Of a stretch of 5,585 bases of DNA, positions 1 to 5,370 are shown piece by piece (within the stretch, counting starts at the first letter, position 1; every line of letters begins with the position of its first letter). This stretch comes from an uncultured Lachnospiraceae bacterium (GTDB lineage Bacteria; Bacillota; Clostridia; Lachnospirales; Lachnospiraceae). Location: positions 1 through 5,585 of the forward strand of contig CAMWYL010000228.1 of the NCBI GenBank assembly GCA_947178465.1. Direction: 5' to 3'. The position numbers and the translations under genes were made by a program. The notes under the pieces are model-generated. The model was not told where the DNA came from, did no database searches, and saw only the letters and a list, made by a program, of their open reading frames with translations.

Positions 1-9
1 GTATCATTC

Positions 10-276
10 CTTTTTGATGAGGCGAATTACACAAAATATTGCTAAGCTGCCCTTGCGGAGGCAAATGAGATTTTCTTAATATTCCATCAGTTCCCAGCGA
101 TTTCGGGACATGGATGTAAAAAGCTGTTCCGGCTTTTTGAAACGCTCACCCTGAGTCCGGATGGCGAATGGTGAGCAGTCGCATCCGTGCCTCACACCTC
201 ACACGGAATATTTAGAAAATCCATTTGCCGTAGCCGGCAGCGTGCAATATTTTGTGCAATCCGCCGGCTTCAAAAG
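10..276. repeat. Long imperfect inverted repeat with nested hairpins (MITE-like or structured RNA)
   Basis: The left arm (10-85) matches the reverse complement of the right arm (205-276) at roughly 80% by eye with a few small gaps. Shared blocks are CACAAAATATTGC, GCTGCC, GGCAAATG, GATTTTCT and AATATTCC. Between the arms are more nested pairings: 110-117 with 182-189 (CATGGATG/CATCCGTG, one G-T pair) encloses two hairpins, AAAAAGC/GCTTTTT (118-124/132-138) and GCTCACC/GGTGAGC (144-150/170-176). A weaker hairpin, TTCCC/GGGAC, lies at about 91-109. No transposase or convincing ORF is inside. The right end lies 4 bp from the exonuclease III stop, so the element forms that gene's 3' untranslated region and may stop or protect its transcript. 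Two arm differences (at 25 and 29) would be G-U pairs in a minus-strand RNA. It could be a miniature inverted-repeat transposable element, a dispersed palindromic intergenic repeat, or a non-coding RNA. The inverted repeat is seen directly; its nature is inferred. Confidence 0.7.
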
Positions 277-280
277 CCCC

Positions 281-1033
281 TCACTCCATATCCAACTCCA
301 CCGGACAATGGTCAGACCCCGGTACCTGCGCATGAATCTTTGCGTCCGTCAGCCTGTCCTTTAACGCCTCGGACGCCACAAAATAGTCAATACGCCACCC
401 CACATTCTTCGCTCTGGCCTGATGCATATAAGACCACCATGAGTACGCCCCCGTCACCTCCGGATAAAAATGTCGGAAGGTATCCACAAAGCCGTTCTCC
501 AGTACCCTCCCGAAGCAGGTTCTCTCTTCATCCGTAAAGCCGGCATTGTGGTGATTTGTTTTTGGATTTTTCAGGTCGATCTCCTGATGTGCCACATTGA
601 GGTCGCCGCAGAAAATCACGGGCTTGCTCTCCTCCAATACCTTCAGATAATGCAAAAAGGCCTCCTCCCACTGCATCCGGTATGCTAATCTGGTCAGCTC
701 CCGCTGAGAATTGGGCACATACACCGTCACCACATAGAACTCCTCGTACTCTGCCGTAATAATCCGTCCCTCATGGTCGTGCTCCTCCACGCCCATCCCA
801 TAAGCCACCCGCAGCGGCTCCTTCTTCGTAAAAAGCGCCGTTCCGGAGTATCCCTTCTTCTCCGCATAATTCCAATACTGATAATATCCCGACAGCTCCA
901 AATCATGCTGCCCCTCCTGAAGCTTTGTCTCCTGAAGGCAGAAAACATCCGCATCCGCTTCCTTAAAAAAATCCATAAACCCCTTCTGTAAACATGCCCG
1001 CAGTCCGTTTACATTCCAAGATATCAGCTTCAT
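281..1033 (-). CDS. xth: Exodeoxyribonuclease III (AP endonuclease, Xth/ExoA family)
   Basis: Cytoplasmic, Mg-dependent DNA-repair enzyme of the exonuclease-endonuclease-phosphatase superfamily. It cuts 5' of abasic sites and removes nucleotides or blocking groups from 3' ends in base excision repair. The 250-residue product has the usual length and every expected motif: NVNGLRA (N9), LQETK (metal ligand E35), the Y105 region VYVPNS, GDLNVAH (D144, N146), WRIDYF (D216) and the C-terminal SDHCPV catalytic Asp-His (D241, H242). The chosen start is the ATG at 1033, giving MKLISWNVNG and preceded by a GGAGGAG site about five bases upstream. The frame is open 27 codons further upstream, but that extension lacks a ribosome site and is not family-like. 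The gene runs divergently from argG, with its own promoter in the shared spacer, and ends next to the inverted-repeat element. It appears intact. Confidence 0.96.
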   Translation of the reverse strand: MKLISWNVNGLRACLQKGFMDFFKEADADVFCLQETKLQEGQHDLELSGYYQYWNYAEKKGYSGTALFTKKEPLRVAYGMGVEEHDHEGRIITAEYEEFYVVTVYVPNSQRELTRLAYRMQWEEAFLHYLKVLEESKPVIFCGDLNVAHQEIDLKNPKTNHHNAGFTDEERTCFGRVLENGFVDTFRHFYPEVTGAYSWWSYMHQARAKNVGWRIDYFVASEALKDRLTDAKIHAQVPGSDHCPVELDME

Positions 1034-1126
1034 ATAGCTCCTCCGTTCTTTCCCCACAAGCCTCCGGGGTGTAATAAATGTATTTTTATACATAATTTTA
1101 TGCATAATATTCACTACTTTTTCTCA

Positions 1127-1154
1127 ATTCTACACTTTTTCCCGTTTTTGTCAA
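1127..1154 (-). promoter_or_regulatory. Sigma-A-type promoter of exonuclease III
   Basis: On the minus strand a perfect TTGACA (1154-1149) is followed after 16 bases by TAGAAT (1132-1127). This predicts a transcript start near 1120 and a leader of about 85 bases before the ATG at 1033. The leader contains an imperfect palindrome at about 1090-1107 (ATACATAAT/TTTATGCAT) of unknown meaning. The -35 hexamer lies just outside the ARG box. Confidence 0.7.
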
Positions 1155-1159
1155 TATGC

Positions 1160-1177
1160 AATGAATAAATTTTCACT
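1160..1177. promoter_or_regulatory. ARG box (ArgR/AhrC operator candidate)
   Basis: AATGAATAAATTTTCACT fits the ArgR operator consensus (WNTGAATWWWWATTCANW) with one mismatch, a T for the A that starts the second half-site. It ends on the first base of the argG -35 hexamer and starts six bases from the outer edge of the exonuclease III -35, so it nearly fills the gap between the divergent promoters. Arginine-bound ArgR repressing argG is established in Bacillota and Enterobacteria; that it acts here is inferred from sequence and position. A separate TGAAT half-site lies at 1215-1219, but no full second box was found. Confidence 0.72.
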
Positions 1178-1205
1178 TGATTTCTCCTCTGTAATGATGT
1201 ATATT
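1177..1205 (+). promoter_or_regulatory. Sigma-A-type promoter of argG
   Basis: TTGATT (1177-1182), a 17-base spacer, then TATATT (1200-1205), predicting a start near 1212 and a short leader before the argG ATG at 1241. The -35 hexamer touches the ARG box, so bound ArgR should block polymerase. Hexamers and spacing are seen; activity is inferred. Confidence 0.65.
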
Positions 1206-1240
1206 AATTTTAAATGAATTTACAAAAAGGAGATTACATT

Positions 1241-2458
1241 ATGAAAGAAAAAGTAGTTCTGGCTTATTCAGGCGGTCTGGACACGACCGCAATCATTCCA
1301 TGGTTGAAGGAAAATTTTGATTACGAGGTTATCTGCGTCTGCGTTGACTGCGGGCAGGAGGAAGAGCTTGACGGCTTGGAAGAGCGCGCAAAATCCTGCG
1401 GCGCGGAAAAGCTTTACATCGAGAACGTAATTGACGAATTCTGCGATGAGTATATCGTTCCGTGTGTACAGGCAAACGCCATCTATGAGAACAAGTACCT
1501 GTTGGGTACTTCCATGGCAAGGCCCCTTATCGCCAAGAAGCTTGTGGAAATCGCGAGAAAAGAAGGCGCGACCGCAATCTGCCACGGTGCTACCGGGAAG
1601 GGCAATGACCAGATTCGTTTTGAGCTTGGCATTAAGGCGCTTGCTCCCGATATCAAGATTATCGCGGCATGGAGAAACGACAAGTGGACAATGGACTCCC
1701 GTGAGTCAGAGATTGAATACTGCAAGGCACACGGCATTCATTTACCGTTTTCGGCAGACTCCTCCTACAGCCGTGACAGAAATATCTGGCACATCAGCCA
1801 TGAGGGTCTGGAGCTGGAGAATCCCGCAAACGAGCCGAATTACGACCACCTTCTTGTACTTGGCACAACACCCGAGAAGGCTCCTGATGAGGGCGAATAT
1901 GTGACAATGACCTTTGAAAAGGGCATTCCTACCTCTGTAAACGGCAAGAAGATGAAGGTTTCCGATATTATCCGTGAGCTGAACCGTCTTGGCGGCAAGC
2001 ACGGCATCGGCATCGTTGACATTGTAGAGAACCGCGTTGTCGGCATGAAATCGCGCGGCGTATATGAAACGCCCGGCGGCACCATCCTTATGGAGGCGCA
2101 TCAGCAGCTTGAGGAGCTTATCCTTGACCGCGATACATACACCTTAAAGAAAGAAATGGGCAACAAGATGGCCGATACCGTTTACGAAGGAAAATGGTTT
2201 ACCCCCAAGCGCGAGGCTATTCAGGCCTTTATCGAGAAAACGCAGGAGTATGTGACCGGAGAGGTTCGCTTCAAGCTCTACAAGGGCAATATCATCAAGG
2301 CCGGCGAGACAAGCCCCTACACCTTATACAACGAGAGTATCGCGTCCTTCAAGACCGGTGATTTATACGACCACCACGACGCGGAGGGCTTCATCAATCT
2401 CTTCGGCTTATCCTGCAAGGTTCGTGCCATGAAAATGCAGGAAGCAGTGAACAAATAA
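1241..2458 (+). CDS. argG: Argininosuccinate synthase
   Basis: Joins citrulline and aspartate using ATP (to AMP and pyrophosphate) to give argininosuccinate, the penultimate step of arginine synthesis, in the cytoplasm. The 405-residue product is normal length. The N-terminal ATP-pyrophosphatase signature AYSGGLDTT is at residues 8-16 and the second signature HGATGKGNDQIRFE at 115-128. SSYSRDRNIW and the aspartate/citrulline-binding C-terminal half (GVYETPGGT, SPYTLYNES) are all present. The start is ATG 1241, preceded by AAAAGGAGA with good spacing; an in-frame ATG nine codons upstream overlaps the ribosome site and is rejected. The usual partner argH is not adjacent: the next gene is a DUF1294 protein 75 bp downstream, with no strong terminator between, so the two may be co-transcribed. 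Probably arginine-repressed through the upstream ARG box. Intact. Confidence 0.98.
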   Translation: MKEKVVLAYSGGLDTTAIIPWLKENFDYEVICVCVDCGQEEELDGLEERAKSCGAEKLYIENVIDEFCDEYIVPCVQANAIYENKYLLGTSMARPLIAKKLVEIARKEGATAICHGATGKGNDQIRFELGIKALAPDIKIIAAWRNDKWTMDSRESEIEYCKAHGIHLPFSADSSYSRDRNIWHISHEGLELENPANEPNYDHLLVLGTTPEKAPDEGEYVTMTFEKGIPTSVNGKKMKVSDIIRELNRLGGKHGIGIVDIVENRVVGMKSRGVYETPGGTILMEAHQQLEELILDRDTYTLKKEMGNKMADTVYEGKWFTPKREAIQAFIEKTQEYVTGEVRFKLYKGNIIKAGETSPYTLYNESIASFKTGDLYDHHDAEGFINLFGLSCKVRAMKMQEAVNK

Positions 2459-2533
2459 TCGTGACAAATAAGTTGTCAGTTGGTACAGCTCAACATTTCA
2501 TTCGGGCTAAGCACAGAAGAAAAGGGGAACGCT

Positions 2534-2827
2534 ATGCTTGTAATCAGCATTATTGCAGGGTATTTTGCAGTGGTGAACCTTTTGGGCTTTGCAATGATGG
2601 GCATTGATAAAAGGAGGGCAATCAAACGACTCTGGAGGATTCCGGAGTCTACCCTCTTTATTATCGCCATTATCGGCGGAAGCCTCGGTTCCATCCTCGG
2701 TATGCGGATTTTTCACCACAAAACCAGACATTGGTATTTCGTATATGGGATGCCGGCGATTCTGCTCTTGCAGATCGCTGCGGTTGTAGCGCTTTGGAAA
2801 TCTCCGATTGAATTTTCGATTATGTAG
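2534..2827 (+). CDS. DUF1294 family small membrane protein
   Basis: A 97-residue protein whose motifs match DUF1294: MGIDKRRA (residues 22-29), RIPEST (35-40), a Gly-rich IIGGSLGSILGM (46-57) and FHHKTRHWYF (60-69). Three hydrophobic stretches at about 3-22, 40-57 and 68-88 predict an inner-membrane protein with a short basic loop. The biochemical function of the family is not known to me. The start is ATG 2534, six bases after AAGGGG; the open frame extends 18 codons upstream but that part is hydrophilic, lacks a ribosome site and is not family-like. It follows argG by 75 bp and is closed by the terminator at 2886, so it probably rides on the argG transcript. No functional link to arginine synthesis is evident. 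Confidence 0.88.
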   Translation: MLVISIIAGYFAVVNLLGFAMMGIDKRRAIKRLWRIPESTLFIIAIIGGSLGSILGMRIFHHKTRHWYFVYGMPAILLLQIAAVVALWKSPIEFSIM

Positions 2828-2885
2828 CTTCAGACAAATTCAGAGATTATATGAGGACGCAAGCAAAACGTCCAAATATTCTATT

Positions 2886-2917
2886 GCACAGGGAGAGTTT
2901 CCTGTGCTATTCTTTTT
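2886..2917 (+). terminator. Intrinsic terminator after argG-DUF1294
   Basis: A perfect 7-bp stem, GCACAGG (2886-2892) with CCTGTGC (2901-2907), an 8-base loop, then TATTCTTTTT. It lies 59 bases after the DUF1294 stop and 88 bases before the next start, so it marks the end of the argG unit. Confidence 0.8.
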
Positions 2918-3005
2918 ATATATGAAGTAAATCCGGCAGCTTCCACTGCCTTTGATATTCTGATGCGCAGGCCGCTTCCGGCAGTATGATTGGAGGGAAT
3001 AAGAC

Positions 3006-3713
3006 ATGCATGTTGCGATTTGTGATGATAATGTAGCGGACAGAAGGCATATGGAACGCCTTCTCTCAAGAGAATCGGACAAAAGAGCGGGTACACCGAA
3101 CATTTTATATATTGACTCTTATGGGAACAAGGACCATTTTCTCAGAACGCCCCTGAAATACAATCTCGTGTTTATGGACATGACCTCCCGTGAGGGGCTG
3201 GTCCGGGAAATTCTGGCCGGTCTGGAGGACTTGGGCTTTCATGCCCCGCTCGTGCTGTATTCCTCAACAATTGACTATACTGCCATTCCCAATCTGCCAA
3301 GCTATGTGGTACACGCCAAAAAGCCGTATCTGCCGGAACAGCTCCCGGAATTTTTGAGGCTGGGTGACCGCAATGTGCTTGAGAATGTCGTCACCATACA
3401 GATTCACCAGAAAAGTGTGCTGCAGCATGTTCCCAAAAATGAGATTATGTATGCCATGCCGCAGGAGGAACACTACTCCCTCTATCTGTCCAACGGCACG
3501 GTCATTGAAATTGACGAGGATATCAGTATTCTCCGGCAGATTTTCGAGCCGTTTGATGAGATTAAGTTGGTCAACAAGACCTGCTTTGCGAACTTTCGGT
3601 ATGTATCGGCAGTGACCCCCGTTTCCATTGCGATGCAGGATACCCGCAAGCTGAGTATCTCCCCGCTCCACTATCAGAAATTTAAGTGGCTGAAGGAAGG
3701 ACTGATTCTATAA
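3006..3713 (+). CDS. LytTR-family (AgrA/LytR-like) response regulator
   Basis: A 235-residue two-domain cytoplasmic regulator. Residues 1 to about 118 are a receiver domain: acidic pair D7-D8 (AICDDN), phospho-acceptor D58 (LVFMDM), conserved Ser at 86-87 (LYSS) and Lys-Pro at 106-107 (KKPY). Residues about 127-235 fit a LytTR DNA-binding domain: beta-rich VTIQIHQKSV, EIMYAMPQEEHYSLYLSNG, then FDEIKLVNKTCFANFRYV and a terminal KLSISPLHYQKF, where ANFRYV takes the place of the common VNLRYI. The start ATG 3006 follows GGAGGG by eight bases. The gene stands alone: a terminator precedes it, a hairpin follows, and no histidine kinase or exported peptide gene is adjacent. LytTR regulators often control peptide signalling, bacteriocin or surface genes. 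Control of the AT-rich peptide locus beginning about 500 bp downstream is possible but only inferred. The receiver is atypical enough that its phosphorylation is not certain. Confidence 0.87.
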   Translation: MHVAICDDNVADRRHMERLLSRESDKRAGTPNILYIDSYGNKDHFLRTPLKYNLVFMDMTSREGLVREILAGLEDLGFHAPLVLYSSTIDYTAIPNLPSYVVHAKKPYLPEQLPEFLRLGDRNVLENVVTIQIHQKSVLQHVPKNEIMYAMPQEEHYSLYLSNGTVIEIDEDISILRQIFEPFDEIKLVNKTCFANFRYVSAVTPVSIAMQDTRKLSISPLHYQKFKWLKEGLIL

Positions 3714-3722
3714 TACGCAGCG

Positions 3723-3756
3723 AAAAAATGTAAGCTCAGTAGTTTACCCATTTTTT
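3723..3756 (+). terminator. Weak A/T-flanked hairpin after the LytTR gene
   Basis: AAAAAAT (3723-3729) pairs with ATTTTTT (3750-3756), and the inner GTAA (3730-3733) pairs with TTAC (3744-3747) across a two-base bulge. It begins nine bases after the stop codon and its 3' arm is a U-run, so it could end transcription in either direction, but the stem is short of G-C pairs. Confidence 0.4.
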
Positions 3757-3783
3757 AAGATTTTCTCCTAAATAAACGCTCCT

Positions 3784-3820
3784 AAAAACTCGGCGGCTTT
3801 GATTTTTCAAACGCCGCCGA
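3784..3820 (-). terminator. Strong GC hairpin, intrinsic terminator for leftward transcription
   Basis: TCGGCGGC (3790-3797) pairs with GCCGCCGA (3813-3820); after one bulged C, TTTGA (3798-3802) pairs with TCAAA (3807-3811) around a TTTT loop, 13 pairs in all. Read on the minus strand the stem is followed by AGTTTTTAGG, a typical U-run. Read on the plus strand no U-run follows. It would stop transcripts entering from the right, although no minus-strand gene is visible to its right in the window. Confidence 0.65.
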
Positions 3821-3941
3821 ATTACGGGCACATGGCAATGCCCTTCACTGTTCGGCAGCTTTTTCTTTTATCTTCTTGCTACAGTCTTTACTCTACAATA
3901 TAAGTACCGACGCTGAATTCTTAATTACCTCTACAACAATT

Positions 3942-4070
3942 ATGGGGACAAATTCTTTTACCAATCAATACAAGGCAGAAGAAAGAACTATATGTCATGC
4001 ATACGAGGCACCTGTTGATCATAAGACAAAATATTACATATTTATGAAACCGGAAATTTTAAAAGACTAA
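3942..4070 (+). CDS. Doubtful small ORF, 42 residues
   Basis: ATG 3942 to TAA 4068-4070 reads MGTNSFTNQYKAEERTICHA then AYEAPVDH and KYYIFMKPEILKD. No ribosome site precedes the ATG. The frame stays open upstream to about 3786, through the GC hairpin, with a possible TTG start at 3876. I do not recognise it. The hydrophilic, fairly protein-like composition allows it to be the 3' remnant of a longer gene broken at the composition boundary, but it may equally be a chance ORF. Confidence 0.2.
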   Translation: MGTNSFTNQYKAEERTICHAYEAPVDHKTKYYIFMKPEILKD

Positions 4071-4074
4071 AATC

Positions 4075-4113
4075 ATTTTCACTCCTTCCAAAGTGAAAAT
4101 AAACTTTTCACTT
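4075..4113. repeat. Three alternating copies of AAGTGAAAA (mutually exclusive hairpins)
   Basis: ATTTTCACT (4075-4083), AAGTGAAAAT (4091-4100) and TTTTCACTT (4105-4113). The middle copy can pair with the first (9 bp, 8-base loop) or with the third (9 bp, 5-base loop), but not both. The cluster ends 17 bases before the first TGACATAA repeat (4131) and 40 bases before the peptide promoter. It could be a terminator for upstream transcription, a cluster of operator half-sites, or a switch-like leader if a promoter lies further upstream. Confidence 0.55.
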
Positions 4114-4130
4114 CAGCATCAAATAATAAT

Positions 4131-4194
4131 TGACATAAAACATGTTTAACTATTGACTTTTGTGGTTGTATGACATAAGATAGTTGTAGCATAA
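4131..4194 (+). repeat. Direct repeats over the peptide-gene promoter
   Basis: TGACATAA occurs at 4131-4138 and again at 4171-4178, exactly 40 bp apart. GTTGTATGACATAA (4165-4178) is imperfectly repeated as GTTGTAGCATAA (4183-4194), 18 bp apart. The copies flank and cover the predicted -10 hexamer, a position suited to a regulator. They do not fit the LytTR consensus spacing of about 21 bp. Confidence 0.45.
4153..4181 (+). promoter_or_regulatory. Predicted promoter of the peptide-flavoprotein unit
   Basis: TTGACT (4153-4158), 17 bases, then TAAGAT (4176-4181), which matches the -10 consensus at four of six positions. The expected transcript start is near 4188, leaving a leader of about 35 bases before the ATG at 4224. 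A second, poorer pair (TTGTAT 4166-4171, 18 bases, CATAAT 4190-4195) is possible. Another TTGACA at 4130-4135 has no good -10 partner. Confidence 0.5.
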
Positions 4195-4223
4195 TAAAAA
4201 GCAGTATAAAGGAGAGATTGGAA

Positions 4224-4373
4224 ATGGAAAATAATAACTTGTCACTTAATGAAAACATGCTTGATATGGAAAATATGGAGATTAATATTGCAGAAATAGA
4301 AAATGCATTAGCACCAGAATTGCCGGATAGTGTTGCTGCCTTTATGAATTCATGCGTAGATAAGCCATATTAA
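4224..4373 (+). CDS. Putative RiPP precursor peptide, 49 residues
   Basis: A small gene with a very strong ribosome site (AAAGGAGA, 4208-4215, nine bases before the ATG). The product starts MENNNLSLNENMLDMENMEI and ends AAFMNSCVDKPY. It has ten Asp/Glu against one Lys, and no Gly, His, Arg, Thr, Gln or Trp. Residues about 12-30 are an acidic, Met/Asn/Ile-rich stretch likely to be helical, like a leader recognised by modifying enzymes. A PELPD segment (31-35) precedes a short C-terminal part with the only Cys (C44) and a terminal Tyr (Y49). There is no signal peptide, membrane segment or double-Gly cleavage site. The flavoprotein gene follows 15 bp after the stop without a terminator, so they are co-transcribed and the peptide is probably translated in excess. 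I recognise no family. Precursor status is inferred from size, composition, ribosome site and neighbour; a small scaffold protein for the flavoenzyme is the main alternative. Confidence 0.72.
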   Translation: MENNNLSLNENMLDMENMEINIAEIENALAPELPDSVAAFMNSCVDKPY

Positions 4374-4388
4374 GTCTGGAATAAAGAG

Positions 4389-5327
4389 ATGGTTTACGAT
4401 GTGATAATAATTGGTGCCGGTCCATCCGGACTGTACTCAGGATTGATAATCCAAACAGCAACTCCAGTTCAAAGCATCCCGGAAGATTTCAGTGTTAAAA
4501 TAATTGAAGCAGCGAATTGCCCGGGTGGTTTGACAAAGTATGGATTTATACAAATATCGAAAAAATGGGCCTTTCATGGCAAAAATCTTGTAGGTGCATT
4601 ATACCAAGAATGCTTAGACGCAGGAGTTTCATTTAACTTCAACGAAAAAGTATTATCAATAGAGGAAAATGATATTTTTACTGTAAAGACAAACAAAGCT
4701 ATTTATTATGCTAAATATGTAATTGTGGCTACAGGTATAATGACCTATCCAGATGTTATGTTAAATCCAGGAAAAACAAATATAGGCTTACATACACCTA
4801 ATGAAATGGCAAGAGAATTTGTGGAGAATTATGGATGGAAAACGATACTCGTTGTCGGAAACCATACAAAATCTATTAATTCACTAAGGTCACAATTGGC
4901 ACAATATTTTGATAAGGCAGATGCATTCACCATTAGTAATAAAGATTATAGTCACGATAGTGATTATATAAATGGTGTCCCTTCTAAATTGTACGGAGAG
5001 TATGATGGAATTGTCTATGATTACAACTCTTATAAATTGAAAAATGGCACCACAGATTTTTTAAAAACCTTACCGCTAAATTTCATTAATGGGTACATTA
5101 GTTCTGATGAATTTGGCGAAACAAGCATAGCAAATTTGTTTGTTGTCGGAACGGTTACAACACCTACTTCAGGTGTAATGGCGGCCATTTATTCAGCACA
5201 AATTGCCGCTTTTGCAATAGGAAGACGATTATGCAAAACAACAAAATCTGATGCAAGTGGTAGATTCCCATTTTTTCCGCGTGAAAAATTTTGGGCAGAT
5301 TCATATCAAAATCAAATAACATTATAG
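4389..5327 (+). CDS. Thioredoxin-reductase-like FAD-dependent oxidoreductase lacking the CxxC motif
   Basis: A 312-residue cytoplasmic flavoprotein of the thioredoxin reductase fold. The N-terminal Rossmann FAD site is clear: VYDVIIIGAGPSG (GAGPSG at 9-14), the ribose-binding E40 and PGG at 45-47, then YVIVATG (110-116). The C-terminal FAD segment is NLFVVGTVTTPTSGVMAAIY (249-268), with Thr where the family usually has Asp after Gly. The redox CxxC of true thioredoxin reductases is missing: the matching region reads GLHTPNEM (133-140). The only Cys residues are 44, 75 and 282, none paired. The second dinucleotide motif is degenerate (VVGNHTKSI, 155-163, instead of GGGNSA-like), so NAD(P)H use is uncertain. 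A basic and aromatic tail (281-312) extends past the usual end. The start ATG 4389 has a modest GGA site eight bases upstream, 15 bp after the peptide gene. Likely an oxidase or dehydrogenase acting on the peptide or its product; type II ferredoxin-NADP reductase is a less likely reading. AT-rich like its neighbours. Confidence 0.85.
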   Translation: MVYDVIIIGAGPSGLYSGLIIQTATPVQSIPEDFSVKIIEAANCPGGLTKYGFIQISKKWAFHGKNLVGALYQECLDAGVSFNFNEKVLSIEENDIFTVKTNKAIYYAKYVIVATGIMTYPDVMLNPGKTNIGLHTPNEMAREFVENYGWKTILVVGNHTKSINSLRSQLAQYFDKADAFTISNKDYSHDSDYINGVPSKLYGEYDGIVYDYNSYKLKNGTTDFLKTLPLNFINGYISSDEFGETSIANLFVVGTVTTPTSGVMAAIYSAQIAAFAIGRRLCKTTKSDASGRFPFFPREKFWADSYQNQITL

Positions 5328-5370
5328 CAGGCTTTGATGATGCAAAATATGATCTATGTGTGAATTAACC

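Larger units (their letters stand above)
3714..4223. other. Long intergenic stretch spanning a base-composition change
   Basis: This 510-base stretch between the LytTR regulator and the peptide gene holds no convincing gene. From left to right it has an A/T-flanked weak hairpin (3723-3756), a GC-rich hairpin (3790-3820), a doubtful small ORF (3942-4070), alternating 9-bp repeats (4075-4113), and a promoter with direct repeats (4131-4195). Sequence up to about 3860 has mixed composition; after about 3870 it is strongly AT-rich and stays so to the end of the window. The join between resident and acquired DNA is therefore probably here. No integrase, IS end or clear attachment-site duplication was recognised. 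Confidence 0.55.

Noticed and set aside
1..78. C-terminal end of an upstream plus-strand gene
   Set aside because: The open frames at the left edge are at most 25 codons and overlap the inverted-repeat arm; no protein-like signal was seen.
1034..1114. N-terminal extension of exonuclease III to an upstream ATG
   Set aside because: It adds 27 non-family residues without a ribosome site; the ATG at 1033 has a GGAGGAG site and begins exactly at the family motif.
1214..1240. Earlier argG start nine codons upstream
   Set aside because: It would place the AAAAGGAGA ribosome site inside the coding region; the family starts at MKEKVVLAYSGG.
1431..1904. Long overlapping open frames within argG and on both strands of other genes
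   Set aside because: They are out-of-frame shadows of well-supported genes, with no ribosome sites and no recognisable domains.
2480..2533. Longer DUF1294 protein starting at 2480
   Set aside because: The extra 18 residues are hydrophilic and lack a ribosome site, while ATG 2534 follows AAGGGG.
2935..2984. Competing GGCAG/CTGCC pairings before the LytTR gene as an attenuator
   Set aside because: The stems are only 5 bp and no U-run or leader peptide is present; likely chance.
4389..5327. Calling this gene trxB (thioredoxin reductase)
   Set aside because: The redox CxxC is absent and the NADPH motif is degenerate, so only the fold-level assignment is supported.
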